From Triglochin maritima (lineage: Eukaryota > Streptophyta > Magnoliopsida > Alismatales > Juncaginaceae), in the NCBI GenBank assembly GCA_963682175.1, contig OY821784.1, positions 30,485,621-30,549,620 of the forward strand: DNA of 64,000 nt, in the 5' to 3' direction. Shown here piece after piece: positions 12,214 to 21,980 of the stretch (position 1 is the first letter of the stretch; each line of letters starts with the position of its first letter). The notes under the pieces were generated by a model. The model saw nothing but the letters and a program-made list of their open reading frames with translations. It was not told where the DNA came from and did not search any database. Made by a program: the position numbers and the translations under genes.

Positions 12214-13854
12214 TCAAGCTCCTACAAGAGTAGATTTAGGTACCCAAACAACTTTGGGTCCTTGAGTGTTAGCTTTGGGAATCCACACCATTTTGGTTTT
12301 GGGAGCCCACACACTTGAGGAAGTAGACTTAACAAATAAATGCTTGCCATTTAATGTAGTATGAGATACATGGTTTTTCAATTGAACATTGTATCCTAAA
12401 CCATGTTTAGCTAAGGATTGTCTTTGACTACCTAAAAGCATATCAAGCATTTTTGTTCCTTTAGTGAACATTTCTAGATCTTTTCTTAATTGCATATTTG
12501 AAACTTTAAGATCTACATGTTCATCAACAATGGGTGTTTTACTTAGACTAGCAAGTGATGATTCATTTGATTCAAGTCTAGCAATCACCTCATTCTTTTC
12601 ATTCATGATTAATTCAATTTGGCATTTGAGATCATTTATAGTTTTTCTAGCATTTTTGTTCTTTTCACAAATGATCTCATATTGTTTAACTAAATCATGA
12701 AATGCATTTTGTAGCTCATCATGTGTATATGATTCATCATTAGCATTAGAATTAGAGCTATCACTATAATAGGACTTAGTTGAGCATGAATTACTAGAAC
12801 AAGAGTTAGAATCTACCTCACTTTGATCTTCAATAGCCATGTAGCATGAGTGAGCCACTTCTCTTCTACTTTGCAAGGAAGAAGACGATGATGATGGTGA
12901 TGAAGAATCATCCCATGTAGCCTTGTGTGCTTCCTCCTTCCTTTCTCTTCTCTTGCTCTTCTCCTTTTCTTTTCTCCTCTCCCTTCTCTCCTTTTTCTTC
13001 TCCCCTTCTCTTCTCTCATTTTCACTCTCCTCCCTCTCTTTTTCTTTTTCTCTTTTCTCACTTCTTCTACCTCTTCTTTCATTCTTTTCTCCCTTATCCC
13101 TCTTGAGGTATTTGAAGAAGTCTTGGGCAAGAACCTTAATGTCCTCTTCTTCCACCCTCCTTGGCTCATAAAAATTTGCATGTAGTGCAACCACGGAGTT
13201 TTTCTTTGATGCTTCCTTCTCTCTTCGATGACTCAATTGGAGCTCATAGGCCATGAGATTTCCAATGAGTTCCTCCATCTTCAATTTTGAAAGATCGTGC
13301 GATTCTTCGATTGCCACGACCTTGTCTTCCCAATCGTTGCTCAATGACCGGAGGAATTTTCGAGTCATCTCTCCTTCATTTATCCTTCTTCCAAGAATCA
13401 AAAGAGAGTTAGTGATATTGGTGAAGCGAGTGTTCATGTCGCTTATGTTCTCACCGATTTGCATAGAAAATATTTCATATTTATGCATGAGGAGACTTAT
13501 CCTAGTTTCTTTGGTTTTGCTATCACCCTCATGATGCATTTGTAACCTATGCCATATTTCATTTGCACTTTCACATCCCCTAATTCTATTGTATTCTCCC
13601 TCATTAAGGCCACAATAAAGAATATTCATAATTTTTGAATTCATTTCAATTTCTTTCATTTGAGCCCTAGATAGAGAATCTAAATCATCTTCATTTGGGG
13701 GTATGTATGGATTTTGAATAAACTTCCAATACTTAAGGTCATTTGATATTAAAAAGATTTTCATTCTATTTTTCCAATAATCATAATTTGACCCATTAAG
13801 CAAAGGAGGCCTTGTGGTGCATAAACCCTCTAAGTGATTAGATGTTGAAGCCAT
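12214..13854 (-). CDS. gag: Copia-type Gag polyprotein (UBN2 family), zinc knuckle absent
   Basis: This intact 546-aa ORF begins 54 bp inside the LTR. Residues 12-210 match the plant copia Gag fold (PPLLNGSNYDYWKNRMKIF; WHRLQMHHEG; TRKFLRSLSNDW; LMAYELQL), which packages element RNA in cytoplasmic particles. Residues 251-311, where this family normally has a CCHC zinc knuckle (present in the sibling element near 62650-62691), are instead almost only Arg, Glu and Lys. That composition suggests a long charged single helix. Ser-rich and coiled-coil stretches follow. The C-terminus (VVWVPKSTLVGA) resembles the Gag tail of the sibling. The frame is undamaged, in line with the element's youth. It has no frame for a protease, so it is Gag alone. 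Confidence 0.9.
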   Translation of the reverse strand: MASTSNHLEGLCTTRPPLLNGSNYDYWKNRMKIFLISNDLKYWKFIQNPYIPPNEDDLDSLSRAQMKEIEMNSKIMNILYCGLNEGEYNRIRGCESANEIWHRLQMHHEGDSKTKETRISLLMHKYEIFSMQIGENISDMNTRFTNITNSLLILGRRINEGEMTRKFLRSLSNDWEDKVVAIEESHDLSKLKMEELIGNLMAYELQLSHRREKEASKKNSVVALHANFYEPRRVEEEDIKVLAQDFFKYLKRDKGEKNERRGRRSEKREKEKEREESENERREGEKKKERRERRKEKEKSKRRERKEEAHKATWDDSSSPSSSSSSLQSRREVAHSCYMAIEDQSEVDSNSCSSNSCSTKSYYSDSSNSNANDESYTHDELQNAFHDLVKQYEIICEKNKNARKTINDLKCQIELIMNEKNEVIARLESNESSLASLSKTPIVDEHVDLKVSNMQLRKDLEMFTKGTKMLDMLLGSQRQSLAKHGLGYNVQLKNHVSHTTLNGKHLFVKSTSSSVWAPKTKMVWIPKANTQGPKVVWVPKSTLVGA

Positions 13855-13892
13855 GCTAAAATTACGGTAAAGTAATGAAATTTAGATAACAA

Positions 13893-13905
13893 GGCTCTGA
13901 TACCA
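13893..13905 (-). other. Primer binding site, initiator tRNA-Met
   Basis: On the - strand it reads TGGTATCAGAGCC, complementary to the 3' end of plant initiator Met tRNA. It follows the 5' LTR after two bases, the standard position for copia elements. Confidence 0.92.
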
Positions 13906-13907
13906 AA

Positions 13908-15420
13908 TGTAGGTAGGATCGTGTGGGTTATGGGTCCACTAATCACTAATTAAGCTAATCACCTACTTGTTTAAACAATCGAGTAAATGCAGCGGAATTT
14001 AAAACAAATACAAGTAGGGAAGGAATAATGCAAACCACAAGAAGACACGGCGATTTTATAGAGGTTCGGCACCCCACCCGGGTCCTAGTCCTCTCTTGTA
14101 AGCTCCGCTCGACTCCGCGAGCTCCGCCTACGTCTTCACTAACCACTCCCCGTTCCGGGCCGGGAGAGAACGCCTTTACACCACAAGCAACGCGAACAAC
14201 CCTCGCTTGCTTGAATTCTTCCTCTCACAATCCGAGAGGGACACTTCGGGCTTTCACCGAAGTCCTTGCTTCTTTTGACAACACTTGTAACTGAGTGGGA
14301 TTCACTCTCTAATTGAGCACACTTTGAGTAGGATGAGTATATGATCAAGTGTGTGAAGTTTAGGCTTATAGAGTGTAGAAATGGGAGCTTTGAGGATTGA
14401 GGTTTCTCTCTAATGAGTTGGGACAATTGGAGTTGGAGAGTTGTGTTAACAACAAGTCTTGATCCTCTATTTATAAGCTCCTAAGGTATTCTAGCCGTTG
14501 GGGATAGATTTGATTGGGTTTTGTGCAAGATACACAAAGCAGAAAATCGGGCTGCAAATCTGTCCAGAACCGGTCGACCGAAACTAGTACACCGGTCGAC
14601 CGTTAACATGATTTCAAAGAGAACGGTCGAACAAAAGAATATTCGGTCGGACAAACGAGCTAGAACTTAACTCTACTTAAGTGAATCGGTCGAACCAAAG
14701 TACGGGGCGGTCGACCGATAAAGGGATTCGGTTGAGACAAAGGTCAATCGGTCGAACGAGAAATGTGTCGACCGATAGCAGGGAATTTGGTTTCTGAAAA
14801 TATGTTCAACCGGTCGACCGAATCAAGGTCGTCGTTCGACCGGTTACCGATTGTATTTTGGGGTTAAGTTGTGTTTTATACGAATACGACCGTTATAGGA
14901 ATACGACAAGAAAAACGGCCATATTAAAATCCGGGATCGGTCGACCGAAAAGGTAGAACCGGTCGACCGGTAGAGTTCGGTAAAATCACTGTGGAGAGTC
15001 TGTTATAAACCGGTCGAACTGAGAACTGGTTCGGTCGACCGGCTCACACAGGAAATCTGGGTTTAAGTTTATAAGTGATTTCCGACTAAGGTTTGGGTGA
15101 TCTAATGAAGTCCAAATAAGGTGAAATTTTGTGTGTGACTTCTCTAAGGAACCTAGTGTGTATGTGATATGTTTTTAACTCTTGTATGCTCAATTTACAC
15201 ATGTTCCTAAGACTCAAAATAAAATCAAGATTACAAGTCTTCATTTAGCTTTATTACAAATCTTGACTTGATTTCCTTCCTTCCACGAGTCTTGATCACC
15301 TGTAGAGGTTAGCACAATACTATATATGTGCAATGCAATATGTGTGCTACTCTACATCATCATAATTAAGATTAGGTTAATTAAATCATCAAAACCTAGA
15401 TTAAGGCCAAAAAGCCAACA
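13908..15420 (-). repeat. 5' LTR of the gag-only element
   Basis: It is 1513 bp and nearly identical to 10067-11579. It contains the promoter of the element: palindrome array at 14566-15046 and TATA box at 14467-14475 on the - strand. It is bounded by TTAGT on the outside and the primer binding site on the inside. Confidence 0.93.
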
Positions 15421-16450
15421 TTAGTGTGTTCGACCGATGACTTAAGTTTTCTTAAGTCGTAGCGTTGGGCGGTCGACCGTTGCTTAACCGGTCGACCGAA
15501 CTGAGTGTAAAACTGCCTAACGGTCGACCGATTGTCCCGATCCGGTCGACCGAATTCAGCCAAAATTGGGTTCTGAACTTTCTGTTTTGTGTAATCACAC
15601 TTCAACTCATACCCAATCAATCCCAACGGCTCTATTCTCTCTAATGCCTATATAAGGAGTTGTAAAACACATTTTAACGAAACTCTCCCACTACAAACTT
15701 GTCCCAAAACATTAGAGAGAATTCCAAGCACTCAAAGCCTCAAATCTCCACACTTAGTCTTAATTCCAATCATACTCAAGTGTGCTCAAGCTTAGAGAGT
15801 GTTGCTCCACTCAAATTGTTGTTGTCAAAGGAAGCAAGGACTTCGGTGAAAGCCCGAAGTGTTCCTCTCGGATTGTGAGAGAAGAAAGTCAAGCTCGCGA
15901 GGTTGTTCGCGGAGTTTGTTTTGTAAAAGGCGTTCTCTCCCGGCCCGGAACGGGGAGTGGTTAGTGAAGTCGTGAGCGGAGCTCGGTGATCCGAGCGGAG
16001 CTTGCAAGAGAGGATTAGGACCCGGGTGGGGTGCCGAACCTCTATAAAAATCCCCCGACTTCTTGTGGTTTGCATTATTCCTTCCCTACTTGTATTTGTT
16101 TTAAATTCCGCTGCATATAACTCAATCGATTAAACGAGTAGGTGATTAGATTAGGAAGTGATTAGTGGACCCATAACCCACACGATCCTACCTACAATGT
16201 TTTGATGAGCACATTTGAACACACACTACACTACACATTTTTATTTCCATGTTATTTCTCTACCCCCTAAGGGGTCTAGTTTTATTACTTATTTTCTGAT
16301 TTCTTTGGCATTGTAGTGTAATTTAGACCTTAATCTCATTTTCTTTCCCCACTCGAGTATCATGAATCCGACTCGCGCATGCTCCCTGTGGATCGACCTG
16401 TGCTTGCCACTGCTTCAACGCGGTCGTGCACTTGCGGTAATTAAACTAAT

Positions 16451-17030
16451 TCAATCAGAGATTGGTAGTGATTGGACAAAACATGAAGAGTCAAATTCAA
16501 AGTCGGTTGCACTATCGAAAAGCAAATGGAACCAATTCGAGGATCAAAAGTTGGGTAAAATCTTCAATCCTCTTCATTTATAAGTAATTTGTTCTAGTTT
16601 AGGACATTAAATGCTAAATTGTCATATTAATGATATTATTCATAGCATATCTTATAATTTTGGGAGTAGAACATCATATTCTTATATGTTCATATTTGTT
16701 TGATGTCAAAAATGGGAGAAAATTGAGCTCAAATAGACCAACCATATTGATTAGGGGAGCTTTATGAAAATCTTTATCTAGAAAGAGTAATGAAGTGCAA
16801 AATTAAGAGGGAGCAACTTCATTACAAGAACTTTGGGGGAGAGAATGAATTCATTGCAAATTTTTGATAGATGTCAAAGGGTGAGAGAATATTAGGGGGT
16901 AACATGAAATTGGATTGAAAATTGAACAAAAACTATGCACACTCGTAGGGGGAGCATTTATATGCATAATTTACATATCTAAATTTCAAGTAATTAAGAT
17001 ATATGTTGTCATCATCAAAAATGGGGAGAT
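16451..17030 (+). mobile_element. Internal 3' tail of a truncated copia element
   Basis: It matches, in opposite orientation, the 3' untranslated region of the gag-only element: GTAGGGGGAGC, a GATGTCAAAGGGTGAGAG stretch, and a final polypurine tract ATGGGGAGAT just before the LTR at 17031. No coding part remains. The left boundary abuts the gypsy-like LTR end. Confidence 0.75.
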
Positions 17031-18531
17031 TGTTGGATTTTAGTCCTTAATCCATGTTTTGATGATTTAATCAACTTAATCTTAATAATAATCAATGTAG
17101 AGTAGCACACATATTGCATATCATATATAATCATTTGTGCTAACATCTACATGTGATCAAGACTCAAGAAAGAAAGGAATTGACGTCAAGACATGTAATC
17201 AACCCTTTTGAAGACATGTAATTATGTATTTCTTTTGAGTCTTAGGACTTGTGTATACTTGAGCATACTGGAGTAAATAACTAATCACATACACACTTTG
17301 TTCCTTATAGAAGTCACACTCAAAATCTCAGATCATTTCGACTTCAATAGGTCACCCAAACTTAAATCGGAAATCTCTAAACCAAACTTGAACTGTCTAT
17401 GTCAATTCGGTCGACCAAACCACATTCGTTTGACCGATTGATATTTTAACCGATAGTGATTTTAATTGCTCGACCGGTCGACCGTCTACACGTGTCATTT
17501 GACCGTTAGACTTGTCGTATTATACCAACGGTCGTATTCACATTTTTATCCATACCCCAGAAATACCTTTGACCACTGGTAGACCGTGGACTTAGTTTTG
17601 GTCGATCGAACATAGTCATCTCTTGAACCCCGTAGTGCCAGTTTTTATCGGTCGACCGAATACACCATTTTGTTCGATCGTTTGTCAATGTACTTTCCTG
17701 GACAATAATTCTGGACTACATAATCAGTCGACCATCCCACTTTTGGTTCGACCGTTCACTTATGTTATAGCCTTATTCGTTCGACCGCTTGTTTCTGGAA
17801 CTGTTTGGACGCCATTTCTGACAGAATCCAGTCCACCGTTTTACCCATTTCGGTCGATCGAACTTAACAAGAACAATGCCCTTTGCTTTTTCTATTTTGT
17901 GTTTCTCACACATTCTTCTACCACTTTTGTCACAATGGCTACAACACCTTTAGAGCTTATAAATAGATGTTACCAAGACACAACTCAACAACTCTTACAC
18001 TCTATATTTTCATACACATCTAAGAGAAAGCTCCCAAACCTTGAATCCCCAATCCTACACTCCAAGCCAAACTTTCCACACGTTAGATCAATTCCAATCA
18101 TACTCTAAGTGTGCTCAAGTTAGAGAGTGATTGTTCCACTCAAGTTCTTAGACAAGTAAAGTTTGTAATGACTCCGGTGAAAGCCTGAAGCATTATTTCT
18201 CGGATTGTGAGAAGAGGATTCCAAGCTAGGCGAGTTTTGTTTGCTAGTTTGAAGATTGTAAGGTGTTGTCTCTTGGCCCGGAACGGGGAGCGGATAGTGA
18301 AGTCGTGGGCGGAGCTCGAAGTGTTGAGCGGAGCTTGCAAGAGAGGATGTAGGCGGGTGTCCAAACCTCTGTAAAATCCCTAAGTTATTTGTGATTTGCA
18401 TTGCTTTTCCATACTTTGTTTAAATTGTTTCCACTGCACATCCTGTTTGTTTAAGTGGGGATTCAAGCTTAAAATTGATTAGATAATTAGGACCATATTA
18501 TCATGATTCACGAGTCATACTATCACAAACA
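17031..18531 (+). repeat. 3' LTR of the truncated copia element
   Basis: It starts TGTTGGATTTTAG right after a polypurine tract and ends ATCACAAACA, about 1501 bp. It contains decayed CGGTCGACCG palindromes (17400-17860), a TATA-like TTATAAATAG near 17958, and the conserved block around 18130-18380. Its palindromes are more often altered (for example GGTCGATCG) than those of 10067-15420, so the copy is older. Confidence 0.85.
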
Positions 18532-19406
18532 AAGCATTACATAGAACCAATCAAAGTATTATGGAGAACCAAACTAGGGGTGTCAGTGGATGTCAAAATT
18601 CGAGAATACGTCCGCGTCCGTAATCGTTTTATCTGAGAATCCGTCATCCGCGAATCTGTATTCGTATCCGAAACTTGAGATTCAGGAACTCGTGAAGTGA
18701 ATATGGATATTGATACATCCGATCCGAGATTGAATAACCGTATTAAAAGATTCGTATCCATATATGTATCTATATATGTATCCGTTTTTGTTAAATATCA
18801 TACATAACATTTATATATGTATATATTTATTAATTTTTTATAATTTGTATGTAGTTGCTAATTAACTATAACTTAATAAGTTAATTAGTTAATCTTATTA
18901 ATTTATCTTTTATATGTAATATGAAAAAGTATGTTCCTTTTATATAATTTACCGAACTATATAAACTTTTTTTACCAAAGCAAACCCTAACCTAATCCTT
19001 CCTCCTTAGCTGCCTCAGCATAGTCCCTTGTTGTCTCCGCCACTTCCCTTGCCGTCTCCGCCCCCTCCTCCCTGTCGTGTCGGCCCCTCCTCCTTGTCAT
19101 CTCTGCCTCCTCCTCGTCCATCAAATTTCAGGTGCTCCAATTTTCCCCCTGCGTTGCTCTAATCGTAAAAGAGAAAATATTGCTTTCGGTAATTATATTT
19201 ATTTTATGTATGTAAGTCTGTCACATTTTTTGCATGTCATATTGAATGGAATTGATCAGCTATTTACTACACCATTCTGAAAAATAAAACTTGTTTGCAA
19301 TAAAGATTATAAAAGATTTCGAAATAGAAGAGATTTCAAAATCTAGAGTGTGGGGCAATTTATTATTTTTGGATGTATCTTGACCATACTTTATAAGATT
19401 CAATAA

Positions 19407-21980
19407 TTGTTTACAATGTGTTACATTTTTCACAACAAGGAAGAGGATTTGCCAGTTGTAGATGGTGTTTCTGGTCCAGTTGCTCACACTACAACAAGCC
19501 TTGTTTCGAGTTCTACACCGATCAGCAATGAGACACCTGTTGGAAGTGCAAATTTCTCTATTGATGAAGTGGAAGAGTCCAATAAGGATGCAAACCAACA
19601 AAAAACATTTACTTCAGAAGTTTGGATACAGTATCAAAGAGAAACCTTGAGCGATGCTTCTATCAAGGCCACGTGCAATTACTGTAAGAAGGTATTCGAT
19701 GGTGCAAGCTCAAAGTTACTACCCATCTCAAAAAACATCAAAAATGTTGCATGCGTAGACCAAGAGCAGACATAAGGCAACAACTTCTTAGTAAATCCTC
19801 CTCTAAATTGGTGGTTCATAAGTATGATCCTAAAGTAGAAAGAGAATATTTTGCTGAAATAACCATGAAGATGGATTTGCCCTTTGTATTGTGCGAGAAT
19901 GAATACTTTAGAAGGTGGGTTTGTTATGTTGAACCTTCATATAAGTGTCATTCAAGAAATACAATTAGAAAGGATTGTCTTGATGTTTATGGGCAATGGA
20001 AGGAAAAACTTTATAAAACTCTTGATGAGAATACTAGTAGAGTCACCTTCACTAGTGATTTGCGGACACCCGAGCACCAAACTCGTGGATATTGTTGTGT
20101 TACATGTGACTATATTGATGATAAATGGGCATTGCACAAGCAAATCATTGTCATTCAGAACATTAACACACCACACACTAGTGATGTCTTAGTTGATTGG
20201 CTTAAAAATCGCATCATGGATTGGAACATGGATAAAAAGTTGTTTAACGTTGTGTATAATGCTAGTAATAATGGACCAAAAGGTAAACAACATTAAAACT
20301 GTTGGTTTTTTGGCTAAATAATCGTTAATCTATTTTGTTGATTAACTAACATATCAATAAACACATGTAATCCATTAATATCATCGCATGCATATGTTGT
20401 ATTTCTAACATTTCTGGAACCAAGTATGGATCAAGACAAGAAATGAAGAATGAAGAGTATATAGGTTTATATTTCTTGTACTTAGGCTATAATGTAACTT
20501 GGCACTTGAAATCATTGATGAATTGCATTGCATGACCCCTAGGGAACCTATAGAAGTCCTACAATTAAGTCCATTTCAATTTGACTTCAATAGGAAATCG
20601 ACGAAACATAGAAATTCCCTTAGAACAGGATTTCTGAGTGAAACCGGTCGACCGTAACCTCAGTTTGTTCGACCAATTCTAATATTTGGTTTCCCAGTCT
20701 AAATCGGTTGACCGAAACCTTTTACCCGTTCGACCGTTTCATTAAGACAACCGATAGTACCCAGTTCGACCGATTCAATCTTCCTAACCTATCATATGTT
20801 GACACGTGTTCTGATTAGAGTGGACATCGGTCGACCGAAACTTATGTTTTGTTCGACCGTTTGCATTTCCGATTTTGTCTTTAATATGACTGTTATACTT
20901 GTCGTATTTTCCAACGGTCGTGTACAAATACTCCACATATCTCTCTTTTAGATTTGGTCTTACGGTTGATCGAATCCTTAGCCATGGTCGACCGGTTCAC
21001 GAAACACTCCCGTTCCAACACTTACTGATATTTTCGGTCGAACGACATCTATATCTTGTTCAACCGTTATCTTAATTCCACAGTTTCATCTTGACCAAAT
21101 TCTCCAAATGGTCGACCGAAACTTTACATATATTCGACGGTTAACTTATGTTCTAGCCCAGTTGGTTCGACCGCCCTATGTTTCGGCCGACCGTCTAATT
21201 CTGGCACTTTCTTGACTTGACTTCTGGACTGATTCCGGTCGACCGTTGAGACCGATTCGGTCGACCAATTTTATCTCGAACATTGCCCTGTGCTTTTCTG
21301 TTTTGTGTATTCGTACATAACTCTATACCTATTTAATTCTAACGACTATATTAAGTTTATAGCTTATATATAAAGCTGAGAACACATTTCTAAGATCATC
21401 AATTTTTTCCAAGCTCAAACATTCTTACTACTCTCATTTTGCTCTAAACATCCTTGTGCTCACATCTACTCACTTGAAACAAACTCATTGATTGCATCAT
21501 TCATTTCAAGTTCCCAACATTAGTTTGCTGAAGTTTTTCCTTCAAGAGCTGTACTACCTTCCAGAGTGAAGCTCTTCTAGGATTGTGAGAAGGTGGTCCA
21601 AGCTAGGCGAGGGTGTTCGCAAAGCTTGTGGTGTAAAGGTGTGATCTCGGTCCGCAACAGAGATCAGATTAGTGGAGGATGTGAAGTTGCTGGAGGAAGA
21701 GCAATTCGTAAGAGAGGACTAAGATCCAGTGGTTGGATCCAAACCTCTATACATCCGGTGTTGTGGTTTGCATTTCTCTCCATTTTTATTGTTCTAGCTT
21801 TTAATTTGCAATAGTTGTTTAAAGAACTTAATTAGTCTATTCACCCCCTTTAGACTAATATTAGGGCACATTAGATCCTACAAAAAACATGGTTGAATGG
21901 AAAGAACACACTTCCTCTCAATGGTGAGTTATTTCATACTCGTTGCACTACCCACATCCTTAATTTGATTGTGAAGAATG
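19407..21980 (+). pseudogene. hAT transposase, broken
   Basis: A BED zinc finger is split over two frames: CNYCKKVF near 19675 and THLKKHQKCC near 19724-19755, with a one-base frame change near 19710. The RNase-H-like core follows in the frame from 19751 (SRNTIRKDCLDVYG; a catalytic Asp in FTSDLRTPEHQTRGYCC; DYIDDKWALHKQIIVI; PHTSDVLVDWL). The second acidic site, usually Asp in a VDNA-like motif, reads VVYNASNNG, so it is Asn. After the LTR at 20300-21882 the frame continues with LNGELFHTRCTTHILNLIV, a well-known hAT block. The C-terminal dimerisation part is absent. The protein would have moved hAT DNA; this copy cannot. Confidence 0.82.
20300..21882 (+). mobile_element. Copia solo LTR inside the hAT transposase
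   Basis: TGTTGGTTTTTTGG starts at 20300 and the copy ends TTAGATCCTACA at 21882. AAAAC precedes it (20295-20299) and follows it after one extra A, consistent with a 5-bp target duplication in an A run. Length is 1583 bp. Altered palindromes (CGGTTGACCG, GTTCGACCG) lie at 20640-21270 and a TATA-like region at 21362-21376. It is related to, but clearly diverged from, the 10067-15420 LTRs, and resembles the 54553-56266 LTR more closely in its 3' block (21593-21760). Confidence 0.88.

Larger units (their letters stand above)
10067..15420 (-). mobile_element. Young gag-only copia-type LTR retrotransposon (TR-GAG-like)
   Basis: Two 1513-bp LTRs (10067-11579 and 13908-15420) flank a 2.3-kb internal region holding a single gag ORF, with no protease, integrase, RT or RNase H. 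The target site duplication TTAGT is exact (10062-10066 and 15421-15425). The primer binding site lies at 13893-13905 and the polypurine tract at 11581-11592, both correctly placed for transcription on the - strand. I see only four differences between the LTRs, all transitions, which implies a very recent insertion. Non-autonomous elements with only gag are known in plants as TR-GAG. This one would need pol supplied in trans, for which the related element at 54553-64000 is the kind of relative to consider. Confidence 0.93.
9332..16196 (+). mobile_element. Copia solo LTR, split by the insertion at 10067-15420
   Basis: The sequence begins TGTTGGCTTTTTGGCC at 9332 and ends CCTACCTACA at 16196, flanked on both sides by ATGTT (9327-9331 and 16197-16201), an exact 5-bp target site duplication. 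Without the nested element it is about 1506 bp, close to the 1513 bp of the nested element's own LTRs, and is homologous to them in opposite orientation. A TATA-like CTATATAAGG lies at 15648-15657. Palindromes CGGTCGACCG are dense at 9695-10060 and 15420-15560. No internal region follows, so this is a solo LTR left by recombination between the LTRs of a full element. Confidence 0.9.
8037..16450 (+). mobile_element. Ty3/gypsy-like LTR, interrupted by nested copia insertions
   Basis: The LTR-like sequence starts around 8037 after a purine tract and resumes at 16202 after the nested block 9332-16201. It ends with a block rich in CTTGCCACTGCTTCAACG (about 16393-16440) that recurs near 51560-51610. 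Its middle part (8780-9060) has a related copy on the opposite strand at about 50440-50960. Without the insertions the LTR would be about 1.5 kb. The internal duplication near 9140-9290 (a block with GTCTTGTATG and TTATTTCATGTGGAG, twice about 102 bp apart) lies in it. The exact 3' end and TSD are not resolved. Confidence 0.45.
18574..21980 (+). mobile_element. hAT transposon remnant, interrupted by a copia LTR
   Basis: A typical hAT start, TAGGGGTGTCAGTGG, is at about 18574, followed by an AT-rich leader, a CT-rich stretch (18970-19130) and a transposase ORF with BED finger. The transposase stops at about 20299, where a copia LTR is inserted, and resumes at 21888-21980 before a second LTR removes the rest. 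The right terminus is not seen. Confidence 0.75.

Noticed and set aside
12923..13185. Ser/Leu/Phe-rich + strand ORFs opposite the gag gene
   Set aside because: They are the reverse of the purine-rich R/E/K codons of the gag ORF.
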